Below are positions 33,501-41,397 of a stretch of 43,882 nucleotides of DNA, in pieces (within the stretch, counting starts at the first letter, position 1; each line of letters opens with the position of its first letter). The notes below the pieces were generated by a model. It worked only from the letters and a program-made list of their open reading frames with translations, was not told where the DNA came from and made no database searches. Source of the stretch: Syntrophaceae bacterium. GTDB taxonomy: Bacteria > Desulfobacterota > SM23-61. A program made the translations under genes and the position numbers. The stretch lies in assembly GCA_013388675.1 (NCBI GenBank), contig JACAEW010000048.1:1-43882 (forward strand), in the 5' to 3' direction.

Positions 33501-33885
33501 ATCTCTGCGCTGCCACCCGGTCGAAATATTCCAACACCGGCCGGAAATCCAGGTACTGTTTTACCACCCGGTTCTCATAGTCAGCCCTGAAAATAGGGTC
33601 TTGCTCAAAAATCACCTTTCCATCTCTTATGGCCGAGAATTGAAGGGCCAGGGGGGCACGCTGCAAGAAGACAATGTCCACCCGTGAATGGGGGTACAAA
33701 CCGGAAAAGATTTTGAAGAGGGTTTTATATTGGTTTCGGGTATCTTGCTCGGGTGAAAAGGGTCTTAAGACAACCCCGATGTCCGTATCGCTTATGGGTG
33801 AAGCTCTCCGGGTTGCCCTGGACCCGAAAAGATAGACCACCACCACCCCCAAAGATTTCAACATTTCCTTAAATTCCCTTTTCAT
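33493..33885 (-). CDS. mntA: MntA-like nucleotidyltransferase antitoxin
   Basis: 130 residues. It has the minimal nucleotidyltransferase motif G21-S22-X10-D33-X-D35 (LFGSRATRRASPISDTDIGV) and a third acidic residue in SRVDIVFL (D70). MNT proteins of this kind inactivate the HepT toxin by adding AMP to the Tyr of RX4HXY. It is the upstream gene of the pair, consistent with antitoxin being made first. Confidence 0.85.
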   Translation of the reverse strand: MKREFKEMLKSLGVVVVYLFGSRATRRASPISDTDIGVVLRPFSPEQDTRNQYKTLFKIFSGLYPHSRVDIVFLQRAPLALQFSAIRDGKVIFEQDPIFRADYENRVVKQYLDFRPVLEYFDRVAAQRYA

Positions 33886-34031
33886 CTTTCGGCCAAATCT
33901 GGTATAAAATCTCCGGAGAAAAGACTGTTTGATAAAATATCATTTTTCCGAGAAATCATCAAACCGAAAAAGCTTCTCGTCGGGAGCATTTGCCTTTTTG
34001 GACGAGGCCGGCGAGCCGAGAGGGGGCGCAG

Positions 34032-34709
34032 GTGGACAAGAATCGCATCGACGACCGAATCTGGAATAAAAGCGGGGTTCAGTTGTCCCGCCATTTTGCC
34101 CCGTCGACCTCCAAACTGCGGCAAGCGGCGCTTAGCCGGGACGATTATGACCCTGCCCGGCTTTTCAAATGGGGGCAGATGATGGCCCTGGCGGTGGTAC
34201 GGATGATGGAGGGTGCCGAGAAGGCATTCGGGGCCAGGGGCCAGGAGGTCATGAATAACGTTCTTGTGGACCTGGGTCGGGTGATGGGCCGGGAGATTCT
34301 GGACAGTTTTTCGATCGTTCCCGGAACGAAAGATATCGAGGCCGTTTCAAAGTTTGTAACTTATATAAACGAAGAGGTCTGGGCTTCCCCGGAAATCCCC
34401 AAGATACTCAGCGATTCGGAGTGCATCTGCGATGTTCTGTGGTGTCCCCACCAGGATCACTACAAGCCCTTCGACTGCCGGGTTCAGAGGTACATCGTTC
34501 AGGGTCTCCTGGAAGCCTTTCAGGAAAAAACCGGAATTGTCGTGGACGCGCGTTTCACCCAGATTATCCCCAAGGGGGCGGAAACCTGCCGTTTTGAAAT
34601 TCGGCTCATCCCCCAGGGGGAGGGGCGGGATTGGACCCAGTATTCTTCCGAGTTGGCTCAAAGGGCGCTAAAGAGAGCCGCGGATGATTCCTCCCGAAAG
34701 GAAGGGTAG
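34032..34709 (+). CDS. L-2-amino-thiazoline-4-carboxylate hydrolase-like protein (tentative)
   Basis: 225 residues from a GTG start with a GAGGGGG ribosome site. The C-terminal half has a conserved Cys/His/Asp group, CICDVLWCPHQDHYKPFDC (C131, C133, C138, H140, D142, C149), and ends GAETCRFEIRLIP (C186), reminiscent of ATC-hydrolase/V4R-like proteins in which a G-D-x-x-C-x-F motif closes the domain. Members of that group occur in anaerobes near unrelated catabolic genes, and the function of most is unknown. I am unsure of the assignment. It runs to within 13 bases of the thioesterase gene, so the two are probably co-transcribed. Confidence 0.5.
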   Translation: MDKNRIDDRIWNKSGVQLSRHFAPSTSKLRQAALSRDDYDPARLFKWGQMMALAVVRMMEGAEKAFGARGQEVMNNVLVDLGRVMGREILDSFSIVPGTKDIEAVSKFVTYINEEVWASPEIPKILSDSECICDVLWCPHQDHYKPFDCRVQRYIVQGLLEAFQEKTGIVVDARFTQIIPKGAETCRFEIRLIPQGEGRDWTQYSSELAQRALKRAADDSSRKEG

Positions 34710-34722
34710 AGCGGAGCAGGGG

Positions 34723-35151
34723 ATGGACCCTCGAGTGAGACAGGCCATCTTTCGGCAAGTGGAAACGGAACCCTTTGCCCAAAAGTTCGGGCTGAAGCTG
34801 GTCGATCTGGACGCCGGCTACTCCAAGGTGGAAATGACCTTTACTCCGGACATGGAAAATATATTCGGCATGGCCCGCGGCGGGGCGCTCTTTGCCCTGA
34901 TTGACGAAGCCTTCGAGACCGCGTCCAACTCTCACGGGACCATGGCCGTGGCCCTCAACTTAAACACCACATACGTGGCTTCCCCCGCTCCGGGCAGCCG
35001 TTTGACCGCCGAAGCCAAAGAGTTCAGCCGCACCGGCAAAACCGCCAATTATGACATCCGGGTGACCGACGAGAAAGGTACCCTGATTGCCGCTTGCCAG
35101 GCCCTTGTCTATCGCAAGGGAACGCCTCTTCCCTTTTTAGAACCTTCGTAG
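34723..35151 (+). CDS. PaaI-type hotdog-fold thioesterase
   Basis: 142 residues from MDPRVRQAIF, with a GGAGCAGGGG ribosome site; an in-frame ATG 39 bases upstream would overlap the previous gene. The hotdog signature NIFGMARGGALFALIDEAFETASN (46-69) corresponds to the PaaI helix GxxHGGxxxxLaDxAxaxAxN, but the His is replaced by Arg (R52); the catalytic Asp is D61. It likely hydrolyses an acyl-CoA or aryl-CoA. The stop codon TAG is supplied by the first bases of a palindromic repeat at 35149-35175. Confidence 0.82.
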   Translation: MDPRVRQAIFRQVETEPFAQKFGLKLVDLDAGYSKVEMTFTPDMENIFGMARGGALFALIDEAFETASNSHGTMAVALNLNTTYVASPAPGSRLTAEAKEFSRTGKTANYDIRVTDEKGTLIAACQALVYRKGTPLPFLEPS

Positions 35152-35175
35152 GGGCGGGTTGGAAACCCGCCCCTA
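35149..35175. repeat. TAGGGGCGGGTT palindromic intergenic element
   Basis: Perfect 12-bp arms TAGGGGCGGGTT (35149-35160) and AACCCGCCCCTA (35164-35175) around GGA. The element begins with the TAG stop codon of the thioesterase gene. It is related to the GTAGGGGC palindrome at 26737-26764. Confidence 0.75.
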
Positions 35176-35335
35176 TCATCCTTTCCCGCCCGAACAGATT
35201 CCCCTGGATTATGGGGCGCTCCTGATTTCTTGGAATCGAAGGTTCGAGTCGTCGCTATGCCTTTTTTATGGACAAGAAGCAAAAAAATATGGTAATAATT
35301 TTTGGGTCGGGGATTTCCAATCGAGAGGGAGAAAA

Positions 35336-36559
35336 ATGAAAAAGTTGAAAAAAATCTTCGTTCTTATTTTGGCCGCTTTTGTTTCCGCCCTGATCCTCCC
35401 ACCATCCGGGGCCGAGGCGCAGCGACCGATTAAGGTAGGAATCATCGATACTTATACCGGGCCGCCGGCGGTGTATGGGAACGACGCGCTGAACGGGTTC
35501 AAGCTGGCCCTGGGCGAGATTAATAAGAAGGGCGTCCTGGGTTCGAAGATCGAATTCACCAGCCGGGACGATAAGTTCAAGGTGGACATTGCCCTCAGCG
35601 TGGCCAAGGAGTTGGTCATGAACGAAAAGGTGGACCTTCTGGCGGGGACGGTCAACAGCGGAGCCGCCCTGGCGGTTTCCGATTATGCCAAGGCCGAAAA
35701 GGTCCCTTTCATCGTGTGGATTTCGAAAACCGAGAAAATCACCGGCGAAAAGGGCCATCGCTACGTCTTTTCCACGACGGAGAATACGTACATGGCGGGC
35801 AAAGCGGGGGGGATTGCCCTTTCCAAGAAGCCTTTCGTCAAATACTGGATCGGCGGCGATGATTACGAATACGGGCACGCCATCGCCGACGCCGCATGGC
35901 GCAATCTGAAGGCTCTCAAACCTTCAGTCGAGCGGATCGGCCAATCCTGGTGGAAAGTGGGAGAGCCTGACCTGGTCCCCTACCTGACGGCCATCAGCGC
36001 CGCCAAGCCGGACGCAGTCATCTTCGCCGCCGGGGGGGCCAGCATGACGAATGTCCTGAAGTTAATCAAGACCACCGGCATGTCGGCGAAGATTCCCATC
36101 TGGATTCACACAGCGACCGATCATTCAGTCATCAAACCCCTGGGCCTGGAAGCCCCCGAAGGAGTTATGGGGACCATGGACTATCATTTTTACCATCCGG
36201 ATATCCCGGCCAACCGGGCTTTCGTGAAAGCCTTCCAGGATGCTTATGGAAATCCCCCCGGATTCCCGGCCTTTCATGCGTACGTGACGGCCCATATGAT
36301 CTCTAAAGCCTACGAGAAAGCAGGGGCCCTGGACCGGGAAAAGTTCGTTACCGCCCTGGAAGGAATCAAAGTCGAGAGCCCGGTCGGAGAAATCGAAATG
36401 CGTGCCTGCGACCATCAGGCGGTTCTACCCATCTTCATGGGGACCCTGAAAAAGGTCCCCCAATACAATTTTTTGATTGCCACGGATATTGTGACCCTCA
36501 CCGGCAAAGAGGTATTACCCACCTGCGAAGAAGTCAAAAGAATGCGCGGGGGGAAATAA
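35336..36559 (+). CDS. livK: Periplasmic substrate-binding protein of the Liv-type ABC transporter (second set)
   Basis: 407 residues from MKKLKKIFVLILAAFVSALI, a standard signal peptide cleaved near AEAQ; a GAGAGGGAG ribosome site precedes it. The mature part starts RPIKVGIIDTYTGPPAVYGNDALNGFKLAL, the Peripla_BP_6 opening, with SAKIPIWIHTATDHSVIKPLG in lobe two and the family end VGEIEMRACDHQAVLPIFMG. It differs widely from the first LivK (26889-28328) and likely takes another amino acid or related ligand. First gene of the plus-strand livK-H-M-G-F run. Confidence 0.92.
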   Translation: MKKLKKIFVLILAAFVSALILPPSGAEAQRPIKVGIIDTYTGPPAVYGNDALNGFKLALGEINKKGVLGSKIEFTSRDDKFKVDIALSVAKELVMNEKVDLLAGTVNSGAALAVSDYAKAEKVPFIVWISKTEKITGEKGHRYVFSTTENTYMAGKAGGIALSKKPFVKYWIGGDDYEYGHAIADAAWRNLKALKPSVERIGQSWWKVGEPDLVPYLTAISAAKPDAVIFAAGGASMTNVLKLIKTTGMSAKIPIWIHTATDHSVIKPLGLEAPEGVMGTMDYHFYHPDIPANRAFVKAFQDAYGNPPGFPAFHAYVTAHMISKAYEKAGALDREKFVTALEGIKVESPVGEIEMRACDHQAVLPIFMGTLKKVPQYNFLIATDIVTLTGKEVLPTCEEVKRMRGGK

Positions 36560-36659
36560 ATCCTGGCATAAGATGAGGGGAGATTGGATTTTCATCGACC
36601 TTCGTGCATTCCTTTTTTTCCCGGGAAAGCCGACGAAGATTTAGCCGGAGAGGTCAGAG

Positions 36660-37553
36660 GTGGATTTTTGGCCCCCCATCGGCCCGGCTGAGGTCCTTTC
36701 GCAACTGTTGGTCGGTCTCAGCCGGGCCATGATTTTATTCACCGTCTGCTCGGGGTTGAGCTTCGTTCTCGGGGTCCTCCGGGTGCCCAACATCGCCCAC
36801 GGCTCCCTGTATATGATCGGGGCCTTCGCCACTTTCAGCCTGGCGAAGTGGATCGGCGGTTCTGCGGGTTTCTGGCTGGCTCTTCTTCTGGCCCCGCTGA
36901 TCGTGGCCCTCATCAGCCTGATCGTGGAGAGGGCCCTCTTCTGTCACCTGTACCAGCGGGAGCACCTGATGCTCCTTCTTTTCACCTTTGCCCTGGCCCT
37001 CATTCTGGGGGACCTCACCAAAATCGTCTGGGGCGCCGAGTACCGGTCCGTTTCCGCCCCGGAGGCCCTCAAAGGCTCGGTCTCCATCCTGGGCGCATCC
37101 ATTCCGCGCTACAACCTTTTTTTGATCTTCGTCGGGCTTTTCGTGGCCGTCGCCCTCTGGCTGTTCGTGAACCGGACGAAAATCGGCAAGGTCTCCCGCG
37201 CCGCGGCTGTGGACCGGGACATGGTGGCGCTCCTGGGCATCAACGTGAGCTGGGTCTTCTCCCTGGCTTTCGTAATCGGCTGCTGCCTGGCGGGCCTGGG
37301 AGGGGCGCTGGTGGCCCCTACGGTAAGCATAACCCTGGGTATGGATCATACCCTCATCATCGAGGCCTTCCTGATCGTGACGATCGGGGGCTTGGGCAAC
37401 ATGTGGGGTGCGCTGGTGGGCTCGCTGATCTTCGGCGTGACCCAATCCCTGGGGGTCCTGGTGTTTCCCCAGTTTGCCATCGTCTTTCCCTACACGGCGG
37501 TGGTGATTGTCCTGCTCCTACGCCCCAAAGGGCTGCTGAAATCCGCCTGGTGA
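36660..37553 (+). CDS. livH: Branched-chain amino-acid type ABC permease LivH (second set)
   Basis: 297 residues from a GTG start (VDFWPPIGPAEVLSQLLVGLSRAMILF) with GGAGAGG upstream. About eight membrane segments with the LivH patterns SFVLGVLRVPNIAHGSLYMIGAFATFSL, TKIGKVSRAAAVDRDMVALLGINVS and VTIGGLGNMWGALVGSLIFG. It pairs with LivM encoded 134 bases downstream; that spacer holds GC-rich inverted repeats at 37620-37680. Confidence 0.93.
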   Translation: MDFWPPIGPAEVLSQLLVGLSRAMILFTVCSGLSFVLGVLRVPNIAHGSLYMIGAFATFSLAKWIGGSAGFWLALLLAPLIVALISLIVERALFCHLYQREHLMLLLFTFALALILGDLTKIVWGAEYRSVSAPEALKGSVSILGASIPRYNLFLIFVGLFVAVALWLFVNRTKIGKVSRAAAVDRDMVALLGINVSWVFSLAFVIGCCLAGLGGALVAPTVSITLGMDHTLIIEAFLIVTIGGLGNMWGALVGSLIFGVTQSLGVLVFPQFAIVFPYTAVVIVLLLRPKGLLKSAW

Positions 37554-37619
37554 AACGGCAGAGAGTCTTGCGTAGAGTGCCTGCCGTTATAAAAATTAAC
37601 CCGAAATAGCCGGGACTGG

Positions 37620-37680
37620 AAGGAGCGGCTCCCTGTGGCCGCCCGCAAGGTGGACAACCACGGAGGGTTGCCCCTCCATG
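37620..37680. repeat. GC-rich intergenic repeats between livH and livM
   Basis: The spacer contains GGAGCGGCTCCCTGTGGCCGCCC-like inverted segments and GGAGGGTTGCCCCTCC (5-bp arms), similar in style to the GGGGC palindromes elsewhere in the window. Confidence 0.45.
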
Positions 37681-37687
37681 AATCAGG

Positions 37688-38659
37688 ATGGGAATGAATC
37701 ACCGGACCGTTGAAAAAAACCCGCGAGGGTGGCTCTGGCTCGTCGGGGGGATTTTGCTCCTTCTTCTCCTGCTGCCGCCTTTTGTCCCTCGCTTTTTCAT
37801 CTATATATTGGGCCTGATCTACGTGACTTCTCTCCTGGCCATGAGCCTTAACCTCCTGGTGGGCTACGGCGGGATGTATCAGTTTCACCATGCCGTCTTT
37901 TACGGGGTGGGGGCTTACACGGCCGCCCTCCTGCTGACCAAAACCTCCCTGCCCCTATGGGCGGGTTTTGTGGCCGGTCCGCTCGTTGCCGCCCTTGTAG
38001 GATGGGTCATCGGCTGGTTCTGCGTCCGGCTGACGCGCCTTTATTTCGGCATGCTTCAGATCTCCCTGGGCTCGCTCATCTGGGCCATCGTGTACCGGTG
38101 GTACAAATTTACGGGCGGCGACGACGGCATCCACGGCATCCCCATGCCGGCCTTTCTCTCCTCTTTGAACGCATCCTATTATTTTATTCTGGCCGTTCTG
38201 GGGATCTCTCTGGTCTTGCTTTATTTGATCCTCAAATCTCCCTTCGGCAGCACGCTCCAGGCCATTCGGGACAACGCCCAGCGTTGCGAGGCCGTGGGGA
38301 TTCACGTCCGGCGCCACCAGCTCCGGGCCATCGTCATCGGGACATTCTTCGCCGGAATCGCGGGGGTCCTCTTTGTCGTCCTGGAAAAATCCGTATTTCC
38401 CGACCTCCTCTTCTGGACCCTCTCCCTGGAGATTTTCATCATGTGCCTCCTGGGGGGATGGTTCACCTTCGGCGGTCCGATCCTGGGAGCAGCTATTACC
38501 ATCGCCCTGCGAACCTTCGTGGGGAAATACACCGAGTATTGGACTCTCATCCTTGGGATCATCCTCATCCTCCTAATTTTCTTCCTTCCCGAGGGGGTCA
38601 TGGGGTATTTCGTGGAGAAATTCAGGGGGAAGAAGGGGAGCGAAAGGGGTCTTCCTTAG
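37688..38659 (+). CDS. livM: Branched-chain amino-acid type ABC permease LivM (second set)
   Basis: 323 residues; the start could also be the ATG two codons later. About nine membrane segments with LivM patterns YVTSLLAMSLNLLVGYGGMYQFHHAVFYGVGAYTAALL, SPFGSTLQAIRDNAQRCEAVG and LGGWFTFGGPILGAAITIALR. In the usual motif GYxGxxSFGHA the serine and glycine are replaced (MYQFHHA), as in some paralogous sets. The stop codon abuts the livG start. Confidence 0.93.
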   Translation: MGMNHRTVEKNPRGWLWLVGGILLLLLLLPPFVPRFFIYILGLIYVTSLLAMSLNLLVGYGGMYQFHHAVFYGVGAYTAALLLTKTSLPLWAGFVAGPLVAALVGWVIGWFCVRLTRLYFGMLQISLGSLIWAIVYRWYKFTGGDDGIHGIPMPAFLSSLNASYYFILAVLGISLVLLYLILKSPFGSTLQAIRDNAQRCEAVGIHVRRHQLRAIVIGTFFAGIAGVLFVVLEKSVFPDLLFWTLSLEIFIMCLLGGWFTFGGPILGAAITIALRTFVGKYTEYWTLILGIILILLIFFLPEGVMGYFVEKFRGKKGSERGLP

Positions 38660-39394
38660 ATGCTGGAAGTTCAGGGCGTGGTGAAATCCTTCGATGATTT
38701 TCTGGCCGTAAATGAGGCCAGCCTCCGCGTCCCAAGGGGGGAAATCGTGGCCGTCATCGGGCCCAACGGAGCGGGAAAGACCACTCTCTTCAACCTCATC
38801 ACCGGGATCCTCCTTCCGGACCGGGGAAAAATTCTCTTCAAGGGAGAGGACCTCGGCGGGCTTCGTCCCTTCGAGGTCTGCCAGAGGGGCATCGGGCGTT
38901 CCTTCCAGATCGTCAATGTATTCCCCCGGCTCACGGTCTTTGAAAACGTGCAGGTGGCGGTCCTGTCTCATCAGAAGAAAAGCAACATGCTCCTGCGACC
39001 CGCCAAAAACCAGGCGGTCGTGGAGACCCGCAGCCTTCTGGAAAGCGTGGGGCTGGCCGACAAGGAGAGGGAAATCGTGGGCTCCCTTTCTCACGGGGAC
39101 CAGAAAGTCCTGGAAATGGCCATCGCCCTGGGGAACGAACCGGAGCTGCTCATCCTGGATGAGCCGACCGCCGGCATGTCCCCGGAAGAAACCTTTTCCA
39201 ACATCGAGCTCATCAAGCATCTCGCCCGCACGAGGGGTCTGACCATCCTTTTCTGCGAGCATGATATGGATATCGTCTTCTCCATCTCGCAGTCCATCAT
39301 GGTCATGCACCAGGGGCGGACCCTGATCCAGGGGAGTCCTGAAGAGGTGCGAAACCACCCGGAGGTGCAGGCCGCCTACCTGGGGGGCGACTGA
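38660..39394 (+). CDS. livG: Branched-chain amino-acid type ABC transporter ATPase LivG (second set)
   Basis: 244 residues. Walker A GPNGAGKTT, signature LSHGDQKVLEMA, Walker B LLILDEPTAGM and the switch His in FCEHDMDIVF. It starts at the base after the livM stop. Forms the ATPase pair with LivF. Confidence 0.95.
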   Translation: MLEVQGVVKSFDDFLAVNEASLRVPRGEIVAVIGPNGAGKTTLFNLITGILLPDRGKILFKGEDLGGLRPFEVCQRGIGRSFQIVNVFPRLTVFENVQVAVLSHQKKSNMLLRPAKNQAVVETRSLLESVGLADKEREIVGSLSHGDQKVLEMAIALGNEPELLILDEPTAGMSPEETFSNIELIKHLARTRGLTILFCEHDMDIVFSISQSIMVMHQGRTLIQGSPEEVRNHPEVQAAYLGGD

Positions 39395-39396
39395 GG

Positions 39397-39436
39397 TCAA
39401 AATGCGGAATGCGGAACTCGGGATGCGGAATGGGAA
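39397..39436. repeat. Degenerate GCGGAA repeats between livG and livF
   Basis: AATGCGGAATGCGGAACTCGGGATGCGGAATG-like imperfect repeats (split over several short units) occupy the spacer after livG. Similar to the runs near 6249-6334. Confidence 0.5.
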
Positions 39437-39507
39437 TTACGGGGATCAAATGGAGAGTGCGGGATATTTTTTTATGGGGATTTTAGCCCACTCTGGGTAT
39501 TTTTATC

Positions 39508-40209
39508 ATGCTCGAAGTTGAAGGCATCCATACCTATTACGGGCTGAGCCATATCCTCTTCGGAGTCTCCCTGAAGGTGGACCCCCGGGGGATCGTCTGC
39601 CTCTTGGGGCGAAACGGGGCCGGGAAGACCACCACCCTGCGGTCAGTCATCGGCCTAAACCCGCCCAAAGAAGGCCGGGTCCGCTTCAGGGGGGAAGATG
39701 TAACCCGCATGGAGCCCTACCTCCTCACCCGCAGGGGCATCAGCTACGTTCCCGATGACCGCAGAATCTTCGCCGACTTAAGCGTGGGGGAAAACCTGGA
39801 GATCGCCGTCCGGCCGGCCGTGGCGGGGGCGGCGGGATGGGGAAAGGACAAAGTCTTTGAACTCTTTCCCGCCCTGGAAAGAATCGAGTCCCGCAAAGGG
39901 GGGTGCCTCAGCGGGGGGGAGCAAAAAATGCTCGCCATAGCCCGGGCCCTCATGGGAAACCCCGAGCTTCTCCTCCTTGACGAGCCCACGGAAGGGCTTG
40001 CCCCGGCCTTGGTGCGGGCCTTGGAAGGTCAGGTCAAAAAACTCAGGGATGCGGGCCTCACGGTCCTGCTCGCCGAACAGAACGTCAAATCGGCGCTCCG
40101 CCTGAGCGACCGGGGATACATCATCGACAACGGCCAGATCCGTTACGGGGGGAGCATCGATGAGCTGCGGGAAAACGAAGAAGTGAGGAAGAAATACCTG
40201 CTGATCTGA
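39508..40209 (+). CDS. livF: Branched-chain amino-acid type ABC transporter ATPase LivF (second set)
   Basis: 233 residues. It opens MLEVEGIHTYYGLSHILFGVS; Walker A GRNGAGKTT, signature LSGGEQKML, Walker B LLLLDEPTEGLAP and LLAEQNVKSAL are present (switch His replaced by Gln, as is common in LivF). Last gene of the plus-strand liv set. Confidence 0.94.
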   Translation: MLEVEGIHTYYGLSHILFGVSLKVDPRGIVCLLGRNGAGKTTTLRSVIGLNPPKEGRVRFRGEDVTRMEPYLLTRRGISYVPDDRRIFADLSVGENLEIAVRPAVAGAAGWGKDKVFELFPALERIESRKGGCLSGGEQKMLAIARALMGNPELLLLDEPTEGLAPALVRALEGQVKKLRDAGLTVLLAEQNVKSALRLSDRGYIIDNGQIRYGGSIDELRENEEVRKKYLLI

Positions 40210-40226
40210 AAAAAGCAGAGTGCCAG

Positions 40227-40241
40227 TGCGGCATAGCCGCA
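40227..40241. repeat. Short hairpin between livF and the DedA-rhodanese gene
   Basis: TGCGGC-ATA-GCCGCA is a perfect 6-bp stem between the convergent genes. On neither strand is it directly followed by a T-run, so a terminator role is uncertain. Confidence 0.35.
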
Positions 40242-40261
40242 GCCAAAAAAAAGATTTACTT

Positions 40262-41191
40262 TTAACCCGTAACAGGATACCCCTTCTCCTTCCATCCATT
40301 CAGTCCCCCTTCCAGGGGGCGGACCCGGGCTATCCCTTTTTGCTTCAACTGTAGCGCCGCCCGGGCGCTAGAAGCCTCTTTCGGTCAATTACAGTACAGG
40401 ACGACTTCCTTGCTGCGTAGGAGGGAGTAGTCGTCTTCCTTCCATTTTTCGGGGGAGAAATAGACCGCCCCGGGAATCATCTGCGGGTCCGCCCGGAATT
40501 CCAATTCGTGTCGGACATCGAAGATGGCCAAATCTTCGCCCCGGTCTATTTTGGATTTCAGGTCCGAGGGCGAAATGCGGGCCATGATCAGTTGCTGCAG
40601 AAATCGACGCCGCTGAAGGTATTTCCAACCGATAAAAGCCCCGAGGCCCCCGGCCAAGATCAACAAGAAAATGAATCCCGTCCTCACAACGGATCCAGCC
40701 AGGGCTTCAATCTGCTGGCTGAAGGCATACCCCAATCCGATGGTGACCCCGACCCAGATTGAGGCTCCTAAACTGTCGTAAATCAGGAACGGCAAAAGGG
40801 GCATTCGGACAATCCCGGCCAAGGGCGGGGCGATGGTGTTCAGACCGGGGATGAATTTGGCCACCAGGAGCGACCGGGCCCCGTAGCGGGAGAAAAGAGA
40901 GGCCGTGTTGCGAACGCAGGAGTCCGGATTCAGCGACACCCGGCAGAGAAGGGACAGGACGGAGGACCCTTTTGAGCGCCCGATCCAGTACCAGAGGATA
41001 TTGCTCGTCAAGGCCGCGGCGGTGCCCAGCAGGAAGGCCGGCAATAAATGAATCCACCCTTGCCCGGCCAGAGTGCCGGCGGCCAGAAGCATGGGAGAAG
41101 CTGGAATGGGAACCCCGATTTGATCCGCCAGGACGAAAAGGAAAATCAGGGGGTATCCATGCTGGGTGAGGAACTGGATTGCTTGATTCAT
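40262..41191 (-). CDS. DedA-rhodanese fusion protein with in-frame TGA, candidate selenoprotein
   Basis: 309 codons if the TGA at 40385-40387 is read through. Residues 1-200 are a DedA/SNARE-associated membrane domain (VPIPASPMLLAAGTLAG, VAKFIPGLNTIAPPLAG) with about five hydrophobic segments. A rhodanese domain follows from about 205: LKSKIDRGEDLAIFDVRHELEFRADPQMIPGAVYFSPEKW, then KEVVLYC267-N-TGA269-PKEASSARAALQLKQKG and RVRPLEGGLNGWKEKGYPV to a TAA at 40262. Proteins of this fusion family normally have Cys at the TGA position (YCxCPxEA), next to the catalytic Cys267. A hairpin of SECIS type follows 21 nt after the TGA. Selenocysteine at residue 269 is the best reading; a nonsense mutation is the alternative, which would cut the protein at 268 residues. 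Confidence 0.75.
40342..40375 (-). promoter_or_regulatory. Candidate bacterial SECIS element
   Basis: On the minus strand, counted from the base after TGA: GCTTC at nt 10-14, then TAGCGCC (nt 15-21), loop CGGGC (nt 22-26), GGCGCTA (nt 27-33), bulge CAGTT and GAAGC (nt 39-43). The upper stem is a perfect 7 bp and the lower stem adds 5 bp. Known bacterial SECIS rules ask for an apical loop about 16-37 nt after the UGA with a G in its first two positions; the loop starts 22 nt after and has G at position 2. Confidence 0.6.
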
Positions 41192-41397
41192 CGAGAGAGG
41201 TCTATATAGGCTATTGCAGATTGCTTTGGGTACCGGTCAAGAGCCGAGGGCCGAATCCCGAACCTTTCCCCAAAATCCAAAAGCTGACATCCAATTTCCC
41301 AAACACGCCTGGAATGTTCGTTTCTTGCCCCTTAGCGTTCTTTATCGGGATTTGGGTGCTGTCCTGGGATTCGGTCCATGGAATTTTCCCCGAGTCC

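Noticed and set aside
40227-40241. Terminator between livF and the DedA-rhodanese gene
   Set aside because: The hairpin is real but A-runs, not T-runs, flank it in the needed places; kept only as a short hairpin.
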